IMG/VR virus record: IMGVR_UViG_3300021420_000008
Coordinates: 1 to 50,916 of that record
Reading direction: 5' to 3' (one strand)
Length of the DNA: 50,916 nucleotides
Source of the DNA: a virus
The notes under the pieces are model-generated. The model was not told where the DNA came from. It saw only the letters and a program-made list of their open reading frames with translations, and searched no databases. The position numbers and the translations under genes were made by a program. Shown here piece after piece: positions 1 to 8,831 of this stretch; the stretch's first letter is position 1; every line of letters starts with the position of its first letter.

Positions 1-127
1 TAGTCCTGGGCAACATCTCTCGCTTGGTGATCAATGGGCCTGCCATAGCAGTAGGCGATTCTCTATTGGTCTTCGGGGGCTTCACCGGCGCCGGTACCCT
101 GAAGCTCATCACCTTCAGCGATGCAGC
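1..127. repeat. Left copy of the 127-bp end overlap
   Basis: These 127 bases are identical to the last 127 bases of the window (50790-50916). The repeat lies inside one reading frame that continues without a break from the right end into the left end, so the sequence closes into a circle of 50,789 bp. A length of exactly 127 equals a common maximum k-mer of de Bruijn assemblers, so I read it as an assembly overlap of a circular or circularly permuted genome and not as a natural terminal repeat. Confidence 0.95.
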
Positions 128-764
128 TAACACAAACGGCGTTAACATCAAGCTGATCGGCAACGGAGCCTCCACCCCGAGCAAGACCTTCCGCGTACAG
201 GGTGGGAACTTTGAGTGGCTCAACGACGCCTATAACGCCGTGCTCGCACGCATAACTGATGCAGGTGCGCTGAACTTGCCAACAGGACCTGCCTCAGCCA
301 CCATAACCAATGCCCTGACTGGCGTAGCTGCCTTCAAGCCGAGTGACACAACGGCTACCAGCAACGCCCTAGCGGCTGATGCAACCCTCTCCCTCACCTT
401 CAATGAGATTGGAAAATACGCCTTTGAGCTGTGGCTTCCCTTCTACGAAGCAACAGTCGGTACTGGAGGGTTTCAATTCGACTTGAGCAGCGGCTCCGCA
501 ACTGTCGGGGCGATTGTCTACGGAGTAGACGGCTTCTCCACCGCCTCAATAATCAACGCTGGCGTCACCTCCGTTGCCACGGCAACTTCAGCCGCGACGA
601 TCTCTACCTCAGCCTCTGCTCCATCCTGGTTCTTCGCCAATGGCTGGTTCAGCATCACAGTCGCCGGCACCCTAGTACCTCGCTGGGCTCAGGCATCCAC
701 GCTGCTGGCAGATCCAACTACGTTGAAAGCGGGTGCCTATTTCACGGCAACCAAGATAGGATAA
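1..764 (+). CDS. Collagen-like tail fibre, C-terminal part (continues from 49994)
   Basis: This is the 3' part of the fibre gene that starts at 49994 and crosses the genome ends; joined, it encodes 519 residues. The part here is rich in Ala, Thr, Ser and Gly with short beta-strand-like segments and no GXY repeats, and it ends in a compact region with Trp/Phe clusters (WFFANGW) and the final residues FTATKIG. In phage fibres a collagen-like shaft is usually followed by a trimerisation and receptor-binding head; that role is inferred for this part. A TTG at 24 could be taken as a start if the window were read as linear, but the frame is open to the left and closes perfectly on the right-end gene. 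A small virion gene follows after 13 bases. Confidence 0.85.
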   Translation, partial: VLGNISRLVINGPAIAVGDSLLVFGGFTGAGTLKLITFSDAANTNGVNIKLIGNGASTPSKTFRVQGGNFEWLNDAYNAVLARITDAGALNLPTGPASATITNALTGVAAFKPSDTTATSNALAADATLSLTFNEIGKYAFELWLPFYEATVGTGGFQFDLSSGSATVGAIVYGVDGFSTASIINAGVTSVATATSAATISTSASAPSWFFANGWFSITVAGTLVPRWAQASTLLADPTTLKAGAYFTATKIG

Positions 765-777
765 TAGGAGACTACGA

Positions 778-1152
778 ATGGCATCTAACAAGCTGTGGTC
801 CTGGGGTCCGGTGGCACTCACTAACACGCTCACCACGAACATTCTGAACTTCACGATTACGTCGCTCGCTGGTCCGGTCGGCACGACGCTCACCCAGCCC
901 TACTTCATCATGCGGCACATCCGGATCGTCAACAAGACGGCCGGCCCAGTGACGTTCTCGCTGTATCTCGGCCTCACCGGCGCCAACACTGCCGGCACCG
1001 AGGTCATCGGCACCGGATTGAGCGTTGCTGCCAACCAAGCCTACGACTGGTACGGAATGATGCGGATGGACGTGGCGCAGTTCCTGGTAGGCGGCGCCTC
1101 AGCTGCAACCTCCCTCACCATCCAGGGTGAAGGCGAAATCGGGTTCGTCTAA
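778..1152 (+). CDS. Small beta-rich virion protein, probable fibre or tail accessory
   Basis: A 124-residue protein preceded by AGGAG at 766-770, correctly spaced from the ATG. The sequence is short-strand, Thr/Ala/Gly-rich, without Cys, membrane segments or a signal peptide, and ends EGEIGFV. Its composition matches the other small structural proteins of this genome (46642-47349). It lies directly behind the tail fibre and before the cupin gene, in the same strand-wise run of virion genes. I do not recognise a named family; a role as a fibre-associated or decoration protein is inferred from position and composition only. Confidence 0.6.
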   Translation: MASNKLWSWGPVALTNTLTTNILNFTITSLAGPVGTTLTQPYFIMRHIRIVNKTAGPVTFSLYLGLTGANTAGTEVIGTGLSVAANQAYDWYGMMRMDVAQFLVGGASAATSLTIQGEGEIGFV

Positions 1153-1153
1153 G

Positions 1154-1456
1154 ATGGTTACCCTAGCTGATTTGCCTGTCCATCACTACTTCGGCGGTGG
1201 CGTCTACGCGAAGGAGACTCTCATCCTTGGTGGACATAAACTGATCCAGCACAAGCACAAGTTCGAACACCTCTCCATCCTCGCCTATGGTGACGCAATC
1301 GTTAACGGAGAGAAGTTTCGTGGTCCTGCTGTGATTGTGATGGCAGCTGAAGTACCACACGAGGTGATTTCCGTGACAGACTGTGTCTGGTACTGCATCC
1401 ACGCGACGGAGGAGACGGATCCGGAGAAGATTAAAGAGGAGATGATTCTGCCGTGA
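1154..1456 (+). CDS. Cupin-fold small protein
   Basis: About 100 residues from the ATG at 1154, two bases after the stop of the preceding gene. The segment around residues 28-40 has HKHKFEHLSIL, the spacing of a cupin metal-binding motif, followed by GEKFRGPAVIVMAAEVPHEV, a typical second cupin strand pair with a His. A GTG at 1127 would add nine residues overlapping the previous gene; neither start has a good ribosome binding site, and I prefer the ATG because of position. The next gene, an iron/2-oxoglutarate oxygenase homologue, overlaps by GTGA, so the two are probably co-translated. The fold call is from motif spacing; the substrate is unknown. Confidence 0.7.
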   Translation: MVTLADLPVHHYFGGGVYAKETLILGGHKLIQHKHKFEHLSILAYGDAIVNGEKFRGPAVIVMAAEVPHEVISVTDCVWYCIHATEETDPEKIKEEMILP

Positions 1457-2046
1457 AGTACTTCCAGCAAGTCGCCTCCGGGATGAATGTGCTGCCTCTT
1501 GCGGTGCAGGTGCATAACCACCCGGAGCTTTGGAATCGCAATCCTGCCCGGCTCGTGCCCTTCGGTCCGCATCGGGAGACGGATGATATCTGGCTCCGCT
1601 ATAAGGATGAAGCCCCACACAAGGCGACGGGGGATTACTCCCACTTCGCTGACGAACACTACCCAATCTGGTATCCGGCCTACTTCGCCTTGCCCGCTTC
1701 CCGCCTCCTGATCTTCAGCGTGATGACCCGTTTCCAGGGCGAGAGCCTTGGCGGAGTACTGATCTACAGGATCCCTCCAGGGAAGCGGATCTACGCCCAC
1801 ATCGACAGCGGATGGCATGTTGACTATCACGAGAAGTTCAACATCTACCTCCAGGCGGATGAACGCACCGCGTTCCGCTATGGGAATGGTGAAGCCATCC
1901 GCGCGCAGACGGGAGACATCTACCACTTCACCAACAGCGTTATGCACGAGGTGGTGAATGAGGGGGATCTGGATCACCTGGTGATGACAGTTTGTATCCA
2001 CACGAGCCTGGAGGTAGCGAAATGCCATTCGCCTGGGCGGGACTAG
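1453..2046 (+). CDS. Aspartyl/asparaginyl beta-hydroxylase-like oxygenase
   Basis: A 197-residue protein starting at GTG with a GTGA overlap with the cupin gene. The segment RIYAHIDSGWHVDYHEKFNI near residue 115 holds the HxD iron-binding pair (HID) of Fe(II)/2-oxoglutarate dioxygenases, and HFTNSVMHEVVNEG near 160-175 holds the distal His. This arrangement in a double-stranded beta-helix is that of the aspartyl/asparaginyl beta-hydroxylase family (PF05118), which hydroxylates side chains in proteins or free amino acids. The target is unknown. Finding it with a cupin and a PurD-like ligase among virion genes suggests modification of a virion, peptide or surface substrate, which is inference. 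The end overlaps the next gene by 25 bases. Confidence 0.8.
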   Translation: MKYFQQVASGMNVLPLAVQVHNHPELWNRNPARLVPFGPHRETDDIWLRYKDEAPHKATGDYSHFADEHYPIWYPAYFALPASRLLIFSVMTRFQGESLGGVLIYRIPPGKRIYAHIDSGWHVDYHEKFNIYLQADERTAFRYGNGEAIRAQTGDIYHFTNSVMHEVVNEGDLDHLVMTVCIHTSLEVAKCHSPGRD

Positions 2047-2567
2047 CCTCCTCTGTGGTGGGCGCTGGCACGGCTATCTACGGCGCTTCGCAGTCGAGTT
2101 CGAATGCTGCACAATCAGCTGCTCTGGCCGATCCCTTTGCATCGCAAAGGCCTCAATATCAGGGCCAACTCTCTGCCTTGATGGCTGATCCCTCATCAAT
2201 CAGCAAAACTCCAGGTTATCAGTTCCAATTTGATCAAGGCATGCAAGCACTCGAACGTCAGCAAGCCGCCGGAGGCGCAGCGAATAGTGGCCAAGCGGAG
2301 ACGGCAGCGATCCAGTTCGGTCAGGGCCTGGCACAGACCTCCTTCGGCAACTGGGAATCGATGCTTGCCGATCTGTCAGGAGCGAATATTGGCAATCCGG
2401 GCCAGGCGGGTCAGCTCTCTGGCCAGTACCAGAACCAAGCCAACCAGGGCATCCAGTCCGCCATAGGCTCTCTCACCAGTGCCTTTGGCAAGGCCATTAA
2501 CGCGCCCTCGAGCTTGCCAGCCTACGATCAAACCCCCACGCTCCCCGCTTCAGCCTTCGGACCCTGA
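2022..2567 (+). CDS. DNA ejection (transfer) protein, gp7-like
   Basis: A 181-residue protein from the ATG at 2022, preceded by GGAGGT at 2010-2015. The N-terminus FAWAGLASSVVGAGTAIYGA is a Gly/Ala-rich amphipathic or membrane-seeking segment, followed by SKTPGYQFQFDQGMQALERQ and then AAGGAANSGQ, a pattern seen in the small internal or ejection proteins of P22-like and related podoviruses. Such proteins leave the capsid with the DNA and help build the channel across the envelope. It is the first of three consecutive genes of this type. An in-frame codon at 1992 would add ten residues inside the previous gene but has no better ribosome binding site. Confidence 0.75.
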   Translation: MPFAWAGLASSVVGAGTAIYGASQSSSNAAQSAALADPFASQRPQYQGQLSALMADPSSISKTPGYQFQFDQGMQALERQQAAGGAANSGQAETAAIQFGQGLAQTSFGNWESMLADLSGANIGNPGQAGQLSGQYQNQANQGIQSAIGSLTSAFGKAINAPSSLPAYDQTPTLPASAFGP

Positions 2568-2572
2568 TTGCG

Positions 2573-3796
2573 ATGCCCGGCTTCGACTTCAGCGCCGCGA
2601 TGCAGCGTTTCGGCCAAGGCTACATGGATAGCCTGGGGGGAGATCTGGGCAATACGCTGTCTGGCTATCGCGATATGCGAGGGCAGATTGTTGACACACA
2701 GCAGAAACAAGCCTCGACGGAAGACCTCTCAGCCCACGCTGAACACCAGCGAATGGTGAATGCGAGCGAGAAGCGGCAGGCACAGATCCTCCAGCAGCAG
2801 GCGCAGAAGCGACAGCAACTGGTGAGCGGGGCGCAGCAGCAAGTGCAGACGATGATTGAACAAGGAGCAGCCTTGATTGCGGGAGGTGAGCCGGCTGCGG
2901 GAGGAGCGCTTATTGAGAAGGCGGCGCTGATTGAGTCGCACCTGGCGACGGCCCGAAGGGAAGAAGACGTCAGGAAGCAACAAGAGTTCTCCCGCAATCA
3001 GGAGACGCGGGACTTCGAGGATCGCCTGTGGGTTGGGATCAAGAATCAGAGCGATATGGCCGCAGCTGCAGCTCAGTGGACAGAGCGCTTCCCGGGCCAA
3101 GCGAATCCCTTCAATGGCTTCTTCGATCCTGCGAAGAGAGACGAGCGAGTCCGGACAACTAGGGCAGGAGGGGATTTTCAGAAGAATGAGAGAGCACAGC
3201 AAGAACTGGAGGAGAGGATCAAGAACTATAAGAGGCTGAGGGAGGTCTCGCAGAAGCGGGAACAATACGATGATGAGATGCTGAAGATTCGGAAAGAGCA
3301 GGCAGCTAAATCTGCCAAGGATGGGGTGGTGAAGGGTGCTCCGCCAGAGTTGCAAGCGAAGGGCGAGGACTACGTGCGGGACAATTTCGACAACCTCCCT
3401 GCGAAGGAGGTTAGGCAGTTCGGTTGGGAAATTGCTGATCGTGCAATGGCCATTCAATCGGCGAATCGAGGGTTGAGTCAGGGAGAAGCTCTCAAAATTG
3501 CTGCGGGAGAAAAGCAACGAGAGCTGAAGCTCCTGAACGATCACTACACGGAGGAACACTCCTTGTTAGGAGGCATCAGTCGCTGGCTCAGCCCGCCGGC
3601 CCAACTCCCGGAGGAAGGCGAAGTCACTCCCGGCGCTAAGCCCATAATGGGCTCCGTTTGGGACGGACATCGCTATATTGGAGGTGATCCTTCGAAGAAG
3701 ACGAGCTGGGTCCCTGCGGAGAGCGATGAGGGCCCTGACGCCGTTGATGCAGAGACGGGCGAGGCGGTGAGTCCTGAGGACGTAAAGGATTGGTAA
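2573..3796 (+). CDS. Internal virion protein with long coiled coil
   Basis: A 407-residue protein beginning five bases after the previous stop. Residues 40-110 and about 190-245 are Gln/Glu/Arg/Lys-rich helices with heptad-like spacing (for example QILQQQAQKRQQL and ERAQQELEERIKNYKRL), interrupted by an Ala/Gly-rich stretch. The C-terminal 80 residues are acidic and Pro-rich (SPEDVKDW end). It sits between the small ejection protein and the 1677-residue protein, where podoviruses encode the second of their three ejection proteins. The role is inferred from position and architecture; I see no enzymatic motif. Confidence 0.65.
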   Translation: MPGFDFSAAMQRFGQGYMDSLGGDLGNTLSGYRDMRGQIVDTQQKQASTEDLSAHAEHQRMVNASEKRQAQILQQQAQKRQQLVSGAQQQVQTMIEQGAALIAGGEPAAGGALIEKAALIESHLATARREEDVRKQQEFSRNQETRDFEDRLWVGIKNQSDMAAAAAQWTERFPGQANPFNGFFDPAKRDERVRTTRAGGDFQKNERAQQELEERIKNYKRLREVSQKREQYDDEMLKIRKEQAAKSAKDGVVKGAPPELQAKGEDYVRDNFDNLPAKEVRQFGWEIADRAMAIQSANRGLSQGEALKIAAGEKQRELKLLNDHYTEEHSLLGGISRWLSPPAQLPEEGEVTPGAKPIMGSVWDGHRYIGGDPSKKTSWVPAESDEGPDAVDAETGEAVSPEDVKDW

Positions 3797-3797
3797 A

Positions 3798-6700
3798 GTG
3801 AACCCGTGGGAAAGGCCCTGGGGTTCAGACCAAGCTGCTTCGGGCGCTGTTGCGGGGGCTGATGCACCTGCGGCTGATGCTCCCTCGACCAAGGTTCCTA
3901 CCTCCGTGGGCAAGCCTTGGGAGAGGAAATGGGGAGAGGCGGCGAAGCCGGAGGCGAAAGCTGAAGCAAAGCCTTCATCTCCTGACCTCGCCCTTGCCTC
4001 CGGCGGACTCAAGCCCGGGGAGGTGCCCGAAGCCTCCGCTGGTGAAGCTGCGAAACTCAACGTCTTCACTAATTTCCTCTCCAAGGAATCCGCCCGCCCT
4101 CGCTTCAATCCCGACACAGGAGAACCGGAGAAGCCGACCTTCCAGGACGCACTGGAGAGTGCTCGGCTGAAGAGCAACTTCTTCAGCTCCGTTGCTGAGG
4201 GCTTCTCCAAGCTAGGCCGCAAATATGCTCCGAAGATGCCTGAAGCGCTGGGTGGAGTGGATCTGGACACGATCGCTTCGCGAATCCGGACAGGCTTGGC
4301 GACTCCCGCAGAGACCTTTACCTACAACAACCTCCTCAAGGACCTCGTGGATGGGTATAAGATATCTGCTCAGGAAGACCACAGGGGGTTCGCCGAGGCC
4401 CTGGAAGGCACACTTTCTGCTGCTATTGATAACCCTGGTAATTTTGCTGGCCAGCTTGTTGCTGGTTTGATTCAGGATCCTGAGATGCTCGCCCTTGGGG
4501 GAATGGGCACGGGGAGCAAGCTGGCGGGGATGGTGAAGCAGTACAAGAAAGCGGCCGAAGCGGCCGGAGTCGGCGCGGAGGCGACAGCAGGCGGAGCGCT
4601 GATGAGTGCTGCAGGGCAGTACGCGGATCGAGGGGAGGTCAGGCTTCCTCAGCTCGCTTCTGAAGCTGTCCAGATCGGCCTCCCGATGGGGATGATACAT
4701 GCAGTGAAGGGGCTGAGAGCGAAGCCGGGAGAAGAGCCTGCGACCAAGCCTGCGACGGAAGAGGACTTCCCAGATTCGAAATCCTTTAAGGACTACCTTG
4801 AAACTCAGGTTGATGAGCACGTCGCGAAGGCCCAGCAACGGATTGAGCCCGGGCCGCTGAAGCCGGTGGAAGTAGCCACGCCCGAAAGGCCCTTCTCCGA
4901 TGCGAAGAAATGGGAAACTAGCCGCCTGGAGCGGATTCGTGACGCGGCTGAGCTGCGGATCGCGGAGTCGAAAGCGAAGTTCGAATCGTCGAAGGCCACT
5001 GATCGACGTAGGAGGATGAAGAGTCTGGGGACTGAAGAACAGGGCGAGCACGCGCAACGGCTGGAGGATCAGTTAAAGCAGATCAAGGACGAGCTGGCTG
5101 AGCGCAAGGGGGAGGGGCCTAGCGCTGGAGTTGTTGCAGGAGCTGCACTGGGAGCAACAGCAGCAGCGCTGGCGATGGCCAATCCGGATGTGAGGGATAA
5201 GGCCTCGACGGGGGCGATTGTTGCGGCTGTGTTCCTGGGGATGCCTGAGGGCAGCAGAGCCCTAAGCCCCGTCCTCAAGGCCGCCGAGCGCTCCGGCCGA
5301 GTTCTCGAACGCTTGAACGAACGCTCTCCGGGGAAGACAGAGTTCAAAAAGGTCGAGCTGCTCTCTGAGATCAATCGCCAGGACGTGCCAAAGGCGGAGA
5401 AAGAAGCGCTACAGAGGGTTATTGAGCAGTTCCCGGGAGAGTCGGTCAAATCCGCGGATCTCGTCCACCATTTCCAGCTTGAGACGCAGAACTTCGAGCT
5501 CAAGCCCGAGACTACCCAGCGCTACGCTCCTTTAGGTCTCGATAGAGTTGATCGCGGCAGCTATGGTGTCAAGGCCCAGACCGATGTGTGGAAGCTCCCC
5601 GAATCGTGGAACATCCCCGCGAAGGGCCACTTCGAAGCGATGGGGCCGAATCAGTATGGGCACACCAGAAGCTTCGTCGAGGGAGACGTCAGGCATGTGG
5701 TGGAAATGCAGAGTGACCTACAGCAGCACCTCGCGCCGATGAGCGAGGATCAGATAAAGGCGGAGAATACCAGCCTCAGTAACATCAACACAGGGATCGA
5801 AGTCTTTAATGACCTGAACGCCACTATTCAAGCCTCACCTACTGGCCTTCGATCCGCCCTCTCTCGCTGGCCAGCGATCTGGCGCGGACTAGGTTGGGAA
5901 CCACGCGGTGCCTTCTTCTCGTGGGTAAATGAAAGCACGCCGTCGTTGGAGAAGACAGCACTGCAGAGGCTCGATCCGGAGGGCAGAAAACAGGAAGTAT
6001 CTGGTGCTCATGAAGCGATCAGCGCGGTGTATGATAACAAGATGAAGGAACTGCAGTACAACGTCAAGGCTAAGGGTTATGAGCAGGTAAAGGGCTACAG
6101 AATCGTCCCGCGTAAGATCCAGGTAAAGACTGGAACAGGCCTTCGCTCAGAAGTAGTTAGTGATGCCTGGGACGTAGTAGTCGACTATCAGCCTCGTGAC
6201 TTCATGAATCGTGAGGATAGTGGACCTGCGCGTCAGGCGATTGAACACGTTGATTCAGGCAGCATTCTCTACAACCTCGTCAATCAAGGCTGGGTTCCAC
6301 ACGACTTCGGACTGACTCTTCGAGCCGCAGTCGAGACGCTGAATATGAAGCGAGATGAGACCTCCGCTCGACTGGGTAACGAGCCAGCGAAAGCGGAGCT
6401 CCGGGAGCGAATCCGGCCCATAGGAGAGAAGATCTGGCCGAGACGGCTGATCCAGGAAGAGATCGCCCGCGCCTCCCGTGAAGGGCGGGATAAGATCCGC
6501 TTCGGAGATGCTGAAGTTGTGGCCAGGATTGAAGGCTGGCAGCGGCGAACAGCGGAGTGGAAGAACGTCCGGAAGACTCTTCTAGCTGATCCTGACATAA
6601 GCGACACAGATCGTACGACGCTGGAAGCGGAAATGGCAAAGCTGACTGATAGCTTTGTCTCCCCGAAGCATCAATCCATCTATGATCGCTATCGGGATGA

Positions 6701-8831
6701 GATCACCAAGTATCTGAAGAGCCTCGGAGCCAAGGAGGTGACAGATCAATTCGGTCACACCTGGCACGAAGTTTCTGTCCGCTCCGGCGTACCGAAGCGA
6801 GTCTTCGGCGCCTCCGATCCTCGCTATCTGGCCAAGCTCGCTGCTCTCGGCGTAGGGGCTGCCGCAGGAGCCTACTTCAGCACTCAGGACAAGAAGCTGA
6901 TCGGCGCCATTGAGGGGACTCTCGGTGCTGCTGCCCTCGTGATGTTCGGTCCAGGTCTCGCTGCTGTAGTGAAGGACATGCGAACACCTGATACGCGAAT
7001 CAGGATCACGCACATAGGAGATGATCACGAAGAGCTGGTCCACCGCCTCGCTATCCACACGATGCAGGAGCAAACTAAAGTTGAGAACCTGGTGCCCCGC
7101 ATTGCGGATCGCGAGCACCTCACGGCCTGGCTGCGAGGGGACAGGAGCAAGCCCCTGAATGCCGAGCAGCAGAAGGCCCTCCCGATCATCCGCCAGTGGT
7201 TCCAGATCGCGGGAGGTCTCCAGGGCCGGACGGCTAAGGCTGCTGCTTCGCGATTCGCCCGCTCCTCGGCGAATATGAAAGACATCAGCGCGGTGATGGG
7301 CGCCTTCGGTCACGCGGTGGCGAGGTCGATTGCTGACACCCGAATGCTCGATGCGCTGGAGACTACCAAGGATCCAGCAGGCAATGGCCTGATCACGAGT
7401 CCCCAGAAAGCTCCCGCGGGCTACGTCCACCTGGAGCATCCGCTCCTCTCCGGCTACAGCGTACATCCAGACATCGCGACCAGCCTGCGGCTGATGCTGG
7501 ACACTCCGCACCCCGTCGCGGCGAAGCGAGTTGCCTGGGCCCTGATGCAGGGGACGAAGCGAGCCCTCGTCTCTTTTAGCCTCTTCCACGCAACAGCCCT
7601 GAGCTTCGCTTCCCAAGCTGCTTCCAGCAACCCCGTCAAATTCATCAAGCTCTATGCTCAGGCCGTTGCTCCGCGAGTCTTCGGGGAGAACCTCCTCATC
7701 AAGGCTGTGCGCGAACAAGGTCATGGTGCTCCGATTATCGACGATGCGATAAAGGGCGGCCTGACCTGGAGCCTCGGACGTGAAACAGGCGGTGTGGAGG
7801 ATGTGGGCAATTTCTACGCTGGAATGCACGACATCGCGAAGCTGGCGGAGAGCGTCCCCGTCCTCGGTCAGCCCCTGGCCATCGCCACTCGGAGCCTCAT
7901 TAAGCTGAACCAGAAATTCGACGGCTTCATGTGGGATCGCCTGCATGCAGGGATGAAGCTTGATCTGTTCGCGGAGAAGTTTCAGCAACTCCTAGAGAAC
8001 AACGCCAGAGCGATTGCGAAGGATCCAAAGATCAAGGCCTTGTCCAGACGTCAGGCGGCGACGATTGCGGCGCAGTATTCAAATGCGATATTCGGAGGAC
8101 TGAACTGGCGCAGGGCGGCAGAGAGTGTTCAGAGCCGGCTGCTTCGTGACGTGACTTCGAAGGGCTTCTCCCCCTGGTCCCGCCGAATCGCGCAGGTGGC
8201 CTTGTTCGCTCCCGATTGGCTGGTGTCGACTGCAACACCGTGGTTCGTCGCTGCCTTTGGCAAAGGTACTGGCATCAAGGGAGTCCTCAATGCCCAGACG
8301 CTCGCCGACTTGCATCGTCAGTACTTGATCCGCTCCGGCCTCTTCTACCTCGTCGTCGGCGACGCTATCAACCACGCGATGTCAGGCCATCACATTTGGG
8401 ACAACAAGAATCCCCTACAGATCGACCTCGACCCTCAGGGCGAACGCCACATGATCTTCAACAAGCACCTGTTGGAGGTCCCCCACATGCTCCAGGATCC
8501 GACGAAGCAGATCCTTGGGAAGCTGAGCTTTCCTGTGAAGGAATCTCTCAACCAACTCTTCGGGACTGAGTATCTGTCCATCAAGACCGATCCCCGAACA
8601 GGGCAAGTCAGTGCTGGTCCTGCGATGGAAGGCTCCCGGCTCGGCCACGCAGCAAGGGGGCTGGAGCCGATTGCTGTGCAGCAAGGCTTCGGCGGCGGAG
8701 CCGATGCGGGGATGGCAGGCTTTTTTGGCCTCCCCGTCTATGGCCGGACGCGGGAGCAGAAGCTGCAGGATGCGGCGGAGCGCAGGCGGAAGCGAGTGCG
8801 GCAGCACATCGATCAATTGCTGAGCAGATGA
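3798..8831 (+). CDS. Giant internal virion or polyvalent protein (1677 aa)
   Basis: Starts at GTG one base after the previous stop. The N-terminal 90 residues are a Pro/Ala/Lys-rich linker with a repeated NPWERPWG / KPWERKWGE motif. Hydrophobic segments occur near 450-465 (GVVAGAALGATAAALAMA), 1017-1060 (AALGVGAAAGAYFS and GTLGAAALVMFGPGLAAVV) and about 1245-1270. A central part near 630-640 reads VEMQSDLQQ, a signature seen in large polyvalent phage proteins. The C-terminal 400 residues include an ATPWF/FGLPVYG-type region also common in such proteins. The family is known for giant ejected proteins; here the size, membrane segments and place after two ejection proteins support delivery into the host. 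No lytic transglycosylase motif is evident. Confidence 0.7.
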   Translation: MNPWERPWGSDQAASGAVAGADAPAADAPSTKVPTSVGKPWERKWGEAAKPEAKAEAKPSSPDLALASGGLKPGEVPEASAGEAAKLNVFTNFLSKESARPRFNPDTGEPEKPTFQDALESARLKSNFFSSVAEGFSKLGRKYAPKMPEALGGVDLDTIASRIRTGLATPAETFTYNNLLKDLVDGYKISAQEDHRGFAEALEGTLSAAIDNPGNFAGQLVAGLIQDPEMLALGGMGTGSKLAGMVKQYKKAAEAAGVGAEATAGGALMSAAGQYADRGEVRLPQLASEAVQIGLPMGMIHAVKGLRAKPGEEPATKPATEEDFPDSKSFKDYLETQVDEHVAKAQQRIEPGPLKPVEVATPERPFSDAKKWETSRLERIRDAAELRIAESKAKFESSKATDRRRRMKSLGTEEQGEHAQRLEDQLKQIKDELAERKGEGPSAGVVAGAALGATAAALAMANPDVRDKASTGAIVAAVFLGMPEGSRALSPVLKAAERSGRVLERLNERSPGKTEFKKVELLSEINRQDVPKAEKEALQRVIEQFPGESVKSADLVHHFQLETQNFELKPETTQRYAPLGLDRVDRGSYGVKAQTDVWKLPESWNIPAKGHFEAMGPNQYGHTRSFVEGDVRHVVEMQSDLQQHLAPMSEDQIKAENTSLSNINTGIEVFNDLNATIQASPTGLRSALSRWPAIWRGLGWEPRGAFFSWVNESTPSLEKTALQRLDPEGRKQEVSGAHEAISAVYDNKMKELQYNVKAKGYEQVKGYRIVPRKIQVKTGTGLRSEVVSDAWDVVVDYQPRDFMNREDSGPARQAIEHVDSGSILYNLVNQGWVPHDFGLTLRAAVETLNMKRDETSARLGNEPAKAELRERIRPIGEKIWPRRLIQEEIARASREGRDKIRFGDAEVVARIEGWQRRTAEWKNVRKTLLADPDISDTDRTTLEAEMAKLTDSFVSPKHQSIYDRYRDEITKYLKSLGAKEVTDQFGHTWHEVSVRSGVPKRVFGASDPRYLAKLAALGVGAAAGAYFSTQDKKLIGAIEGTLGAAALVMFGPGLAAVVKDMRTPDTRIRITHIGDDHEELVHRLAIHTMQEQTKVENLVPRIADREHLTAWLRGDRSKPLNAEQQKALPIIRQWFQIAGGLQGRTAKAAASRFARSSANMKDISAVMGAFGHAVARSIADTRMLDALETTKDPAGNGLITSPQKAPAGYVHLEHPLLSGYSVHPDIATSLRLMLDTPHPVAAKRVAWALMQGTKRALVSFSLFHATALSFASQAASSNPVKFIKLYAQAVAPRVFGENLLIKAVREQGHGAPIIDDAIKGGLTWSLGRETGGVEDVGNFYAGMHDIAKLAESVPVLGQPLAIATRSLIKLNQKFDGFMWDRLHAGMKLDLFAEKFQQLLENNARAIAKDPKIKALSRRQAATIAAQYSNAIFGGLNWRRAAESVQSRLLRDVTSKGFSPWSRRIAQVALFAPDWLVSTATPWFVAAFGKGTGIKGVLNAQTLADLHRQYLIRSGLFYLVVGDAINHAMSGHHIWDNKNPLQIDLDPQGERHMIFNKHLLEVPHMLQDPTKQILGKLSFPVKESLNQLFGTEYLSIKTDPRTGQVSAGPAMEGSRLGHAARGLEPIAVQQGFGGGADAGMAGFFGLPVYGRTREQKLQDAAERRRKRVRQHIDQLLSR

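Noticed and set aside
1-127. Natural direct terminal repeat as in T7-like phages
   Set aside because: The repeat is only 127 bp, lies within a coding frame that needs the join, and its length equals an assembler k-mer. Coverage data would be needed to claim a real terminal repeat.
6582-7988. Long antisense frame (468 codons) opposite the giant virion protein
   Set aside because: It mirrors the codon structure of the 1677-residue gene, is rich in unlikely Cys/Arg/His clusters, and has no binding site or neighbours on its strand. The same applies to antisense frames at 2729-3559 and 40633-41649.
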